A DNA stretch of 64,000 bases from Isoetes taiwanensis (lineage: Eukaryota > Streptophyta > Lycopodiopsida > Isoetales > Isoetaceae), in NCBI GenBank assembly GCA_021234155.1, contig JAJEKV010000033.1:2335454-2399453 (forward strand). Direction: 5' to 3'. A program made the translations under genes and the position numbers. This document shows, in pieces, positions 44,874 through 56,827 of the stretch. The notes beneath the pieces are model-generated. The model was not told the origin of the DNA. It made no database searches and saw nothing but the letters and a program-made list of their open reading frames with translations. Position 1 is the first letter of the stretch; each line of letters begins with the position of its first letter.

Positions 44874-45011
44874 ACCTTCCGATCAAACTCAAATTCTTTG
44901 AAATTCTAACAAGAAATGCCTGATTCACAAAAATAAAGAACGGCAAAAGGCGTAAAACTGAGGACAGATCGCTAAAGAAAACTGGTTTGAAAGAGGAAAG
45001 CTAGTGGTTTC

Positions 45012-45018
45012 TTATATG
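45012..45018 (-). promoter_or_regulatory. TATA box of HSP70
   Basis: Minus strand reads GCATATAAGAAACC. It is about 140 bases upstream of the start codon, giving a 5' UTR of roughly 110 bases if transcription starts 25-30 bases downstream. Confidence 0.6.
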
Positions 45019-45042
45019 CTGAATTCTTTGGCTTCGTGCTTC

Positions 45043-45060
45043 TTCCAGAAACATCTAGGA
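45043..45060 (-). promoter_or_regulatory. Heat-shock element, proximal
   Basis: TTCnnGAA core (45043-45050: TTCCAGAA) followed by weaker units ATC and GGA at the regular 5-base spacing. About 25 bases upstream of the TATA box, the typical place in heat-inducible HSP70 promoters. Confidence 0.65.
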
Positions 45061-45072
45061 GTGCTATTTCAT

Positions 45073-45090
45073 GAAAGTTCCAGAATTCTG
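45073..45090 (-). promoter_or_regulatory. Heat-shock element, distal (three perfect units)
   Basis: GAAAGTTCCAGAATTCTG: GAA, TTC, GAA at exact 5-base spacing plus a fourth imperfect unit CTG. This is a canonical trimer-binding site for heat-shock factor. A CACGTG G-box lies further upstream at 45122-45127. Confidence 0.8.
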
Positions 45091-45127
45091 CCACGTTCAA
45101 ATTGCAAATTCTAATGTTCGTCACGTG

Positions 45128-45690
45128 TAATCTAAAAAACCTGCCACGTATTCAAGATTTATTTAGGAATTAAAGGGCCAAATCACGCTTGTGGCCGCCG
45201 AAAACTAAAAGAAGGCGAAAAATCATTATTTTTAATAATTCTTGGGCCCTCCCTATCACAAAGTAATTCATCATCATTCTTGGGCATGGCCATGATTCCT
45301 GGTCTGGGGATACCCTCCAATCGAGAACAAAAAATTCTTGGGCAGCTTCGCTATTTTTGCCACGTGAATCCTTAGGATCGAAGACCCAAGATTAGGGTTC
45401 TGCTTAGGGTCAATCCAAGGCAATTTACACTGATTCGAGGCAATTTTTGGAGTCTTGATGCGATTTGAACAGATTTCTGAAGTTTGGAAGCGATTTCGAG
45501 TAGATTTATGGAGTTTCAAAGCGATTTCGAACGCTTTCTTAGAGTTTTGAAGCGATTTCAGAAGTTTCTGGAGGTCGAAATGTAACTCTTAGTATGATTC
45601 TTGGAGCAGAGGCCTACCTCTGAAATCTACCATAGTTGAGAGTTTTGGAACTGAAATCTACCTCTGACCTATTCTTCTGCTATAGAGATG
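45128..45690. other. Spacer upstream of HSP70
   Basis: Contains a CACGTA-type motif just after the G-box and several AAGCGATTTC(G/A) repeats around 45450-45560 (a short tandem pattern of GAAGCGATTTC). No gene. Confidence 0.35.
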
Positions 45691-46450
45691 CCTGAATTGT
45701 GACCTAGCAATAGCTCTTAGGCTATTGTCCAACCCCTGCCGAAGGCATAAAAAAAACGTCTCGGGCGCGTCTATAGTGTGATTCCGACCTAAATTTTCAA
45801 TATTTGCGACCCCGCCCACCCACAAACCCTGAAAATAAATGTGGCTCCCTATAAAATATAAGGCGCCCCGCCGTACACTCCGTAGGAAATCCCCCATCCG
45901 GTCCTTCGACCGCACGGGCCCTCCGTCTAGCCCGCACTCTAGGGTATCCCTAGTGCGGGAAGGGGACACAAAGGTGTCTTGAGTGCCCTTCCCCTATGGG
46001 CTCCTATCACAGCGGAAGCATAAACAACGTCAGAACTAGCAATAACAATGCATCGAACTACCTCGAAGGGGCTAACATCCATAGATACAATAGAGATAAA
46101 TATATGCCATAAAACATGAGAGCTCCTACCCAAGGCTCAGACACGTGGGGTGGTAGACTGGCGGCTAGGCCTCAAGATAGAGTAGACCGAGTCATAACAA
46201 TAGCGGGGCTGGCTCGAGACAATGGCTAGGGTTGACCACTACATCCACCCCTCCTGTGCATACTTTGCAGATGGGCTAGATCGGGCTCTGGTACGGCTCT
46301 AGCCTTCCGGATACGCAATCTCATGGCATCACCCATCGAGACTACTCTGGGTTGCATCCCCCACCAGGATTGGGATTTACAAGGTCGAGGAGCGAATTAA
46401 AAGCGCACAAGGAGTATTTAAGGATTCAAAGATTTAAAAAAAAAAAACCC
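45691..46450. repeat. GC-rich unclassified repeat with hairpins
   Basis: Stands out by GC content. Has a hairpin CCCGCA(CT)CTAGGG/CCCTAGTGCGGG (45931-45944/45948-45959) and, next to it, GGGAAGGGGACAC...GTGCCCTTCCC arms. It ends in a 12-base A-run near 46437-46448. It may be an LTR or other retroelement end. No ORF of note. Confidence 0.4.
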
Positions 46451-47072
46451 AGCCTGAACTAGATCCTAGACCAGACATCTGCCTCAGTCAATCCCTTGGC
46501 AGTATTATCACCCTACTACTAGCATGAGCATTTCTAGCATAGTGTCATTTTACCCATTGTATTTTGGTCGAAAAAATAGTCTTAGCATAATAAGCATTTG
46601 TCTACATAGACTAACACAGTCTGCATACTCTGAAGTAGTCTTAATGAAGTCAAGTAGCCTCGAGAAATGACAAGACCTTTTAGTGATCATAATCATACTT
46701 ATGAAGATGTTATATCTAAAAGGGTTCAAGAACCATCAGTTTTTGTATATGGCCAGAACATACAATCAGTATTCTTACCACTGGAGTCCTTTATTATCTT
46801 TGAAAAAGAAAGGCCAAAGGATATTATTCCTGGTAAAGACCTATAAAGTCCTACAATTGGACTATTCTTGTCTATTGTATGGATCGAATATTGACTATGG
46901 GATGACATTATCCAGAATTATAATGGAGAATGGGGCATTTAGTATATACTTCATCCCATATAGTTGTTATAGAATGCATATGTCAACATTAGATACTTTA
47001 GAGCGTATTATTTTATGGTCTTTGTATCCACTAGTAATCAGCAGGGTTGTTTTAGATTGCATCAATCTTCTT
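46451..47072 (+). other. Spacer with an unassigned coding-like stretch
   Basis: Around 46683-46830 one frame reads HTYEDVISKRVQEPSVFVYG and on to FIIFEKERPKDIIPGKDL before a stop. This looks protein-like, but I cannot place it in a family. Probably a retroelement fragment. Confidence 0.25.
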
Positions 47073-47292
47073 TAGAATGCCATGGTTCTCTTCTTATAAG
47101 AAGAGAACCATCATTCTGGGGAAAGGGACGCTTGTTTTGGCGTCACGCCATTTTGGGCGTTAGATCTATCTATGGCCTGAGCCTTCTATGGCGCAGGCTT
47201 TCTTTGGCTCTGTCTCCTATATATCCATGTTGCCTGCTAGCATTCCTCATCGGCGTTTCCTCTGAGCTGAATTCTGTTGGTTCTAGAGTTTC
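47073..47292 (+). repeat. 220-bp repeat, copy 1
   Basis: Identical, base for base as far as I can read, to 55309-55528. Contains a perfect 30-bp palindrome (47082-47111, centre TTATAA), then CATTCTGGGGAAAGGGACG, an 11-base GGCGTCACGCC palindrome, a TATA-like CCTATATATCC, and CTCATCGGCGTTTCCTCT. The last box is shared with the short elements. Confidence 0.85.
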
Positions 47293-50200
47293 TTGTCATT
47301 CATTCTCTTTTGCCTCTACTAGTTTCAATTTGTTTCATTTCATGCTTAGTCTTCTGCCACCTACCAGATACTCTACCACTATGAGTCAATTTTGCTTTTC
47401 CGCTGCGGTATGAATCAAGTTTGTGTGGTTATGGTTTTCCCTAAGATATAGTTCAAAGTTTTCAAAAAGCGGATGGTTTAAAAAGCGGCTGTTGGCTTGT
47501 TCGTGGGCTTTGAATCATCTTATTCCTTTAGAAGATCTAATGTTATGGGCTTGGTATTTGGTGGTCTTTAGTCCTAGAATCTGTTTTTCTTTTTCCGTTC
47601 TTGGATTTGTGTGTAGGATTTTAGATCTATCATTGTGTGGTTGGACACATCGATTTATCAAATGACCGCCATTTACCAACAAACTAGGTTCTTCTCGAAG
47701 CAAGTTTACATCGTCGGTCTGCAGGTGTTTTTTTTTTTTTGTCGGTGGCATCATCCTCTAGCCAAGCTTGTTTCACAAAAGTTTGAATAGATCGTCAAAC
47801 ATCAAATTCCCTTTTCTGCAGAGCTTTGGGAGCATCAGCCTTTACGTCTCCCCGCTTATTGCTTGTATGTGTTTCCTTGAGGTTTCTTTGGCAGGTCAAG
47901 GGAAAGCTGCAGGAAAGCTTCAGAAGCGGTTTTTGGTTGGATGATTTCGAGTGGGCTTGATCTGTGGAACGTGGATCTGGATCTGCAGTCGGCATGGTTG
48001 GTTGCAGCTTCGCTACTAGAGCGACTTTTCCAGATAAGTTACTATGATCAGGGTTTTCTTTTGTATTTTTGGCTCTGTTTTTCTTCACAGATGGGGTCTG
48101 GGTTCTCTGATGCCTTAACCCTGATTGCTTGGTTGTGTCTTCTTTCACGATTTGGGATCTGGGGTAACTTATATGCCCATGATGCCAGTGATTGCTTGAT
48201 TGTTTCACTAATTCACTGCGTTCTTGACAGTTCTTGTAGCTCAAAAAACTAGATTGATGCCAGATTCTTAGCAGTTCGAGTAGCTCGTAAAAAGCGGATT
48301 GATGCCAATTTGGATTTCTATTTGGTCGGATTGAGGCTAGGTATGGCCGATTTTGGGCCAGATCTCAGGCTAGATATTGCCGATTCAGGCCCACATTTCG
48401 AGCTTTTTGTAAATCCATGTATGAACGCACTCACGATGCCGGATTCTTTGCTTGAGGTAAGTTTATTCTTGCTTAAGTTTCATTAATTGTCTGTACCCAA
48501 CTGATATATGATCCTTTAGTACTCTTCATTATGTAAAATTGCAGTTTACATAGGCTGCACAGACTATACTCTTGTGACATTTCCTAGTTTTCCTATGTTT
48601 GTTGTCTTATTAGCCAGAATTTGTCATGTATGAGTCTCTTCTATTCTAAATCTTCGAAGAGTTATGTCATTGCAGCTATGTTGTTACGCTTCAATCTAAG
48701 ATAGCATTCAGGATATATATAAGATCCTTCATCTCGCTCTCGAGTGAGATGCTTTAAGTAGTTTTTCATATTCAATACAAGCTTTTTGTGCATTATTCCA
48801 ATGCATTATAGGCACGAGATGCAAATTTTGTGATTATGAGGTGAATGTGGTGCATAACTGCTTGCTGCATTCTTTAGTGTCAAATTTGTGTTCTGGATTG
48901 CATTGGGACTGTGTTTTTGTTGATCACGAAAGCTTACTAATGCAATATCGTTTGAGCAATTCCAAAATTACAGTTGGTCTGGCGGCTAAGTTGGTAGTTC
49001 TCCAGTTTGGCGATGCAGATACTGATGGTTCAAATCCAAGGCAAAACAATTTTAGATTCAGTTTGGCTCGAGTTTATCTGCATCCTGAACATTTTATCCA
49101 AGACAGAACTCTTAGCCTCGATGGTATCGGTCATCTGGTGCTCCGGACCATTTGCCTTAAGCGGCCCTGGGACGGCCATGAATCCGTGGGCATTGTCGCT
49201 CTGTGACCACATCTGTCTCTGTGATCATCTACCATGAATTGATGCTGTGAGCATCACTGCTCTGTGATTATCTGCCATGAGTCGACCTTTGGGCTTCATC
49301 CTCAAAAAGTCAGCGAGAACAATCTATGCTGGGTTCTTTTTCCAGAGGATACCAGGGCCAGCTTATCCCTCTTAGTTCTGTCTATGACTTAGACCTGTAT
49401 CCCTTAAAATTCATATTTTTCTAATATTTAATCTTGTTTTAAGTAAAGTGCTATAGTCCGGGTTGTTCTTTGGTTTTACATGAGGTTGAGTTTAGGGTCT
49501 ATTGTCTTTCTCTCCTAGGTCTTCAATACATAGCCTAATACTTCATTGTACTCTTCCGATGGGCGGTCCTGGATCTTGCGCTATGAGTTCCTTGTTTTCG
49601 GGTTTGCATAGGTCGTCTCAGGTTGCTTTGATTCGGCTTTGCTTCTGGGAGCTCGTCGAGTTATTTGGTCATAGAAGTTGAGATTGTTACTTTTGAGTGC
49701 TATTTTTGTGCTTCTTGCTTTGGAACTAGAGGTATGTTTCTTGTCGTCCTAGGTTTTTTGAGGCTTTTTTGAATGGTAGGTCCTTGGTTTGACTTCGTCA
49801 TTTTTCATTTTTTAGGTTTAATTGTTTGGAAGGTTGCTCGTTAGTCGTATTTTCAGTGTTCTAGTAGTTTTTCGAGTTCTTTTTTTTGTTTGTGGATGCT
49901 ATGGATGTTTTTTGGTCGTTTTACATGCGGTTTTTGGTCTAGCATCTTGTGTCTTGCTCTCATATGTTCATTAAGTAGTATAGCCTAGATACTCCATTTG
50001 TACTTCTCGGGTGGCTTGATCCTTCTTTCTTACCTTTATCATTCCTATTATTTCGGTTGTTGCATGGGTCGGGTTATGATCGTCGCTTGGGCCTTGTTTC
50101 TTGGATCTTGTTGAGTTGTTTGGTCATAGTGGTTAGGTTTATTTTGTTGGTACATTTGTTGTGTCTTGCTTTGAGCCATGGTGATTGTTGGAAGCGTTTT

Positions 50201-51476
50201 GCCTAGGTTAAGATGCTTTGTTACCCTAGGGGGTCTCATACTTTACCTTTCTAGGTTCGTCTAGACATTGCTTAAATACAGGTTTGTCATCGTATACCAT
50301 AATAGAGCCTCTTCATATGTGTTTTATGCGTTATGCATGTTTGTATGCTCTCATCTAAATACACGTTTCTATTTGCTCTTATTGACGCTCAATTGGTCGA
50401 TTACACCCTCTTAATGACCCTTATATACATGATTCACTTATGAATAGTGGCCCTTCATATGCATTTTTGTGCTTCATATCGGTATCTCACCCAATTTTCT
50501 ATTTTTGCATGGTTTTCTTCATGGTTTGCTTGGTTATTTTCCACATGATATAGTTGTTCAGGCCCTGGCTTGTCCTTTCAACACGTGGTTGCTTGGGCCT
50601 TGTTTTTGGCAGATGAGTTCATCTTGGATTAGGGGTTTGTATCTCTTGATGACGGGATGGAGATTTGATGTGTTGGGAGACTCTATATTCATGGGACTAG
50701 TCAGGTCGACGGGGCAAGATCATGTGGCTTCATGGTTTCAGACGACATGTTTTTTTTTTTGGATCCGTCACATCACTTCAGTGTTTCTACCACGGTTGAG
50801 TCATGTTTACGGGATCTGATTGCAGTTGTCATGGATGCACCCTTCTTTGTTTTGACCATGATGCACCCTTCGTATATTTAGCATCAATTGTCATTCTATA
50901 GGGTGTATAACTTATTCGGTTTAATTTGTGTCAGTTTCTATGGAGTTTGTGTTTTGGGTCGACCCTTGCATATAAACTTTGTCCACCATCTTCATTAAGA
51001 CATTCTACGTTTTCTTTCTTCTGAACTTTTCCTTAGCTACATTTCATTATCAGTAAGTGATTCATGTCAGTTTGCCATGTGGCTGTTTATCTAAGCTTTC
51101 GAAACCCGTACCTTTATTCTTTCACCTGACATGGTGGTGGGCCGTTACATCTCTCTTTCCTACCACAATTAATCCTTTGTTAGGATCTTAGGTTTGTCCA
51201 TCATTGGTCTATTAGTACCATTTGTGGCGGTCGCTAATATTTGGTTGTTTTGCAGAGGTGTTACATTGGTGGTATTTTTTAAAATCATTTGCCCATGTTT
51301 TGGCTTCTGCTAGAGCTATATCTTAGTTTGCATTCGCATTTATTGTGGCTTGATCTATTGACGTTCTTGTTACATTGATGGTTGTGAGTTTTAGTTGCAT
51401 ATTTTATGTTGTATTCCCTTAGGTGACTTGTTCCTTGTCATTGTTATGACCACTCAGCCATGTGCCCCTTCAATTC
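47293..51476. other. Pyrimidine/TG-rich repeat-like region, no gene
   Basis: Strand-biased composition with long poly-T runs (47727-47739, 50748-50760). Minus-strand ORFs are Lys/Ser/Gln-rich (for example 48244-47795) and carry a KLQP-type stretch resembling one at about 57070. That suggests remnants of a common purine-rich retroelement. No domain, RNA gene or intact ORF. Confidence 0.35.
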
Positions 51477-52150
51477 TCGAGCTGCGACTCGCATGACACA
51501 ACAACGCCCATGGATGGGGCTTTTCTATTCATCCCAGCAGTGTAATTACAATGGTAGAGAGTGGGTAGCTGCATATCGCAAGCTACCCAAAAAACAAAAA
51601 ATACAGGGAATATCCAGTCATAACACCTGGACCCCAAAATACAAAAATATATCATAGATGTTTGGCTAGTGTACCTGCCTAGGGCTTATCGCCGGGATTA
51701 AAAAACCCCGCCCTTTCGGGTTTTCGAGGAAAAACCCTAGCGATAAGCCCTAGGCAGTGGGCTTAGACAACGCCGGCTGCTAAACTTCCCAAAACCCACG
51801 CCCAAAAAAGAAACCAACGCCGCAACGCGCCAATACTCGCATAAGACCACAAAACACAATAGAGAAGAACAAAACCTCAAAAAAGCGAGGGTCGATTAAA
51901 GCGCCGCGCCACGCGAACAAATATATAAACAAAATACTTAAGGGAGGGAGGGAGGGAGAGCATAGAACATAACCCGAAACATCATTCTTTAAGAGAAAGC
52001 GCCGATGAGAAGCTGAAGGCGAATGCAGGAAGAAATAGCGATCCCCTAACCGGATGAGAGGCCCGAAATGCATGCAATGCATGCAGTCAACGCATGCAAC
52101 TCTTGCATGCTCGTCCGTGCTCGAGAATCGCGATCCGCCGATCGATCTGC
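51477..52150 (-). repeat. Short palindrome-rich element, copy D
   Basis: Reverse orientation. Right end (element 5'): hairpin near 52126-52145 and ATTCTCGAGCACGGACGAGC. Left end (element 3'): CAATTCTCGAGCTGCGACTCGC. They form inverted repeats. Holds the stem-loop at 51677-51755 (16 perfect pairs) and stem GGGTAGCT/AGCTACCC (51563-51570/51581-51588). TTCTCGAGAA-type termini replace the TTCTAGAA of copies A-C. Confidence 0.75.
51677..51755 (-). other. Conserved stem-loop in copy D
   Basis: Arms 51677-51692 and 51740-51755 are perfect complements over 16 bp (GCCTAGGGCTTATCGC). The inside again has CCCCGCCC and CCTCGAAAACCCGAAAGGGCGGGG-like segments. Confidence 0.75.
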
Positions 52151-52690
52151 ATTCTCGAAGCCGCGACGCATGACACAACAACGCCTCAAAGAAGAGAACT
52201 TCCCGCCGATCCGAGATGAAGGCTCAAGAATTGCCCCATAGTGGAGGAATGCCGAGGTAGAAGCTTAGACGAGAAGGATAGGAAGAGATACGAGAAAGAT
52301 AGGAAACGCCAGAAGGGATGCGCCAGAAAGGTCAACGCAGCCAAGGTAGAAGAGAACCGAGAACGATAAGAAACGCCAGAAGGGATACGCCAGAAAGGTC
52401 AGGTCAAGAGAAACAAGAATGATAGGAAATGCCACGAAAGGTCAACCCATGCAAGAGGAAGCCCTCCTCTCGCATGAGAGCATAGAACATAACCAAAACA
52501 CCGGCCGGGCTAAGAGAAAGCTACCGGCGAGAAGTCAAGGCGCTTAATGCGCAGAAGAAATAGCGATCCCTAACCGGATGAGAGGTTCCCCATAGAATGC
52601 ATGCAATGCATGCAGGCAACGCATGCAACTCTTGCATGCTCGTCTGGCTCGAGAATCGCGATCCGTCGGATCGATCTGCATTCTTTTGGC
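52151..52690 (-). repeat. Short palindrome-rich element, copy E (rearranged)
   Basis: Joined head to tail with copy D through a shared GATCGATCTGCATTCTCGA boundary. The 3' end GCATGACACAACAACGCC matches copy D. The 5' half keeps GGTTAGGGATCGCTATTTC and the GCATGCAATGCATGC palindrome, ending at a CGATCC/GGATCG hairpin (52660-52674). The stem-loop is lost and replaced by a tandem repeat (52291-52443). Confidence 0.7.
52291..52443. repeat. Tandem repeat inside copy E
   Basis: Two and a half copies of a roughly 70-base unit containing GATAGGAAACGCCAGAAGGG and CGCCAGAAAGGTCA. Confidence 0.6.
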
Positions 52691-54230
52691 TCATTGATTT
52701 CTTTCCATTGCCATTATTCGTTCCCTTTACTACATCAGTCATTATTTCCTTTTTGTCCATTTTAGTTCCATTTATCTTATTGAGCTCTAATATTGTTCCC
52801 TTTCTCGTTCCTTGTTAGTACTCACTCTTGCCGTTTGGGTTGTATACGAAGTTGCTTCCATACTTCTTGTTCTTGTGTTACGCTTTTGCTTGTCTCAATA
52901 GCTCCAAGTTGCTCCATTTGTCTAATTGCTCATGATATTCTTAGTTGCAGTTCGTTCATTGCCCGATGCCTGATCGGTTCCTTTAGCCCTTGCCTTTCTC
53001 GTGGCATTCTCAGTTATGGTTTGTTCGGTTGCCCGATTTGTTCCTCTCGCCATTTAATTCCTGAAGTGGTTTTTATCGCCTTGGGTCCTATTCATCCCAC
53101 CTCACTCCGTCTTGCTCTATACTTGATAGGTTTCTTTAGTTTCATGCAAGTTTCCTTCTTGGCACTTTTTCTATCCTAGTTTCGGCACCCGGAGTCCCTG
53201 GTCCATTGCATGCAAAATCGATAAATTCCTTGGATCAATTTATAAACATTAGCACCTTTTTTGGGAATGTTTAGTGTCTTAGCCTTACTGTTTGACCGTC
53301 CACTGTCTGATCTCCCCATTCTTTACAAAGCTTCCCATAAGTTGTTCAAATTCTCGAATTTTTCTTTCACGTCTAGTTGGTTGTTGCAGCCATTGGAAAT
53401 TTTTTTTTTTTGGCATGGCTTTTACATCCTCAATATTGGCTATAGGTTGTGCCTGTTTGTAGATGTATTCAATTTAGGCCTGGCTTCTCGTGGTGTCGTT
53501 TGATTATTTAAACATTGTCGTGCTCGTTGTGTCGTTTGGTGCTATTGCTCTACTCTTTTCACTTGGTATTGTTCATTATGTTGCTCTCTTATGTCTGTTA
53601 GCCCCCCCCATGTCGATTTTCGACTATGCCTTATTGTTCGATTTATTTTTTATCTCTGTGTTCTGTCTTGCTTTCTGCTTCAAGCGTTTTTGTTCCTTCA
53701 GTTGCCCACTAAAGCGTATTCCACCACTCTTCTCGTCGGGATTGCCCCATCTGTCTGGTTGCCTCTTGGTGTTCTTTGCTCGTAGAAGTTTGATTTTGTT
53801 CATTCGTCCAATTGCGAGTTTGTTCCTCTTCCCTTCCAGGTTCGGCAGCCAGTTTCTATGCCCCTTTCTTCCTCAATTCCTTTCTCGTATATGTTCTATC
53901 TGGTTATGTCTAGTTGTTCGCTCGGTTTGGGGTGTTCACCAAGTTGTTCATTTCAGTTTGTAGTCCCTTCATGTCGTCTTCCACATGTGCCAGATAGTTC
54001 TATTTTACGTCTTGGGATTTGTTGTTCCAGTCTCTATAGTTCTGTCTAGTCCTCTATATTGCTTCATTAGTCTCAGGGATGTTTGTTATGCTTGAAATTT
54101 CGTCTGGAACCATTATACATGTATGATTTATATTGGATTTAGGCTTTGATTTTTAGTGTTTTGTCGTTATGGTTTTTGCTCTCGTTTGTTGGTACATTGA
54201 TTCTTATGTTTTGTTGTTCATGTGCTATTG
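52691..54230. other. Pyrimidine-rich region, no gene
   Basis: Very T/C-rich on the plus strand, so long cysteine/leucine/phenylalanine-rich ORFs arise by composition. No domain is visible in any frame. It is probably the interior of decayed repeats. Confidence 0.4.
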
Positions 54231-55236
54231 TTGTGGTCGTAGTTTGTTGTGTGTTCGGTGCTCATATCTGTTTGTTTTTTGCATATCCCATTTTGCTCCT
54301 TAGGCTCGGCTTTCTTATTTGTTAAATCATTGTTGGTTCCTGGTATCATTATGCCTCCATCTCCCCTCCCACTATTCCTTGCTAGATTTTGCATTCGATG
54401 GCTAGTTTTTCATCTTCAATATTCTTATCTATTGTCTCGCCTCGGCTCCCTTAGGTTCTCCAATCTCATGTAGCTGTTGTTTCATCTTTAGCGCACCCTG
54501 GGTATTGGTTGCTCCTCGTGTATTATTGACATCCTTTGTTCTTTGTCATGCCCTACCAGGTCACTCCAGTTCCTAGCCATTTCTTTATCACACAATTTTC
54601 ATAAGTTTTATGGTTGTTTCCCATGTTAACTCTTTCTGCATTTATGCCGCTAAGAAGTCGCCAGCCCTCTCAGTGATCTGTCTTGTTTTTCTTCCAGGAT
54701 ACCCCTTTCTTTCACATATAGTTTGATGCATTGATTCTGCAGTTTGGTTTCATGTGCTCATTGTTGTGGTCATAGTTTGTGGTTTGTGTTCAGTTTTTTG
54801 TGTCTTATTTGTTTACGCATTCCATTTGCCCCGTAGTTTTGGCTTTCTTGTTTGTTAAACGTGGTTGACTCGCATCATCTTTATGAAGTTTGTATCATTT
54901 GTCTCTGTCTTCTTCCCACCATTCTTTTGTTAGGTTTTGCATTCGATGGATAGTTTTTTCACCTCCAATTTTCTCACCTCTTGTCTCGCCTTAGCTCCCT
55001 TTGGGTTCACCAATCTCATACGGCAGTTGTTTCGTCTTTGGCATGCCCACGGTATCAGTTGCTCCTCATATATTATTCTTTGCCTTTCTCTACCAGGTCA
55101 CTCCAGTTCCAAGTTAGTTCTTCATCGGACGAAGGTCTTAGTTTCATAGTTGTTTCCCATGGCATCTCTTTTTTTTTTTCTCTGCCGCTAAGAAATCGCC
55201 TGCCCTCTCGGTGATCTTACTTGTTTTGGCTCCCAG
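54231..55236. repeat. Tandem duplication of a roughly 470-530-base unit
   Basis: 54231-54703 and 54763-55236 align along their length. Shared landmarks in both include GTTGTGGTC(G/A)TAGTTTGT, GATTTTGCATTCGATGG or its variant, ACCAGGTCACTCCAGTTCC, GTTGTTTCCCATG and TGCCGCTAAGAA(G/A)TCGCC. The copies have diverged with several indels. Confidence 0.7.
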
Positions 55237-55308
55237 TCTCAGTCTGTGATTGGAGGAGGTAGGTTCCTCTTTGTGTCGGATGTTATTGCTTTGCAAAGGA
55301 CCTTTCCC

Positions 55309-55528
55309 TAGAATGCCATGGTTCTCTTCTTATAAGAAGAGAACCATCATTCTGGGGAAAGGGACGCTTGTTTTGGCGTCACGCCATTTTGGGCGTTAGA
55401 TCTATCTATGGCCTGAGCCTTCTATGGCGCAGGCTTTCTTTGGCTCTGTCTCCTATATATCCATGTTGCCTGCTAGCATTCCTCATCGGCGTTTCCTCTG
55501 AGCTGAATTCTGTTGGTTCTAGAGTTTC
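55309..55528 (+). repeat. 220-bp repeat, copy 2
   Basis: Identical to 47073-47292, including the 30-bp palindrome at 55318-55347. The left flank GATGTTATTGCTTTGCAAAG recurs at 57301-57320 without the repeat behind it. Confidence 0.85.
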
Positions 55529-55724
55529 CCTCCCTCCCTCCTCTGAGTCTAGTCACCTGGTGTCCGCTCGTCTTAACATCTGTTGATTTCTTCTTGTTCC
55601 ACCTAGTGAGGGCTGGTTCGACTCTTCTCTTCTACATCTTTGTGGCTGGTGGTCTCTGCAATTTCCCAGCGTAGCACTTGTTTGCTTCAGGGGGGACACA
55701 GGAGGCGGACTTTGTCGGACCCTA

Positions 55725-55883
<159 letters not shown>

Positions 55884-56009
55884 CTTACTTTGTTGCCGTG
55901 CTTATTCAGACTTAAGAGTCATAAATGGGATCAGTGCTACCTCCCTTGAGGATTTCTTTCGGTACCCAGGGGCATCCATTGGGGGATATATTGTTGACAT
56001 TCTTAAACA

Positions 56010-56800
<791 letters not shown>

Positions 56801-56827
56801 ATTTCTCTATTCTGCTATTTTTTCTCG

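Noticed and set aside
44136-44909. 257-codon open frame on the plus strand
   Set aside because: It lies wholly antisense to the HSP70 coding sequence and arises from that gene's codon pattern. It has no domain and no promoter.
52793-54473. Several 60-157-codon ORFs rich in Cys, Leu, Phe and Ser on the plus strand
   Set aside because: The DNA is strongly pyrimidine-biased, which removes stops on this strand. No domains, and repeats run through them.
47073-55528. LTR retrotransposon bounded by the two 220-bp identical repeats
   Set aside because: Repeats do not start TG or end CA, no primer-binding site or polypurine tract lies next to them, and no pol motifs lie between. Left as a short dispersed repeat.
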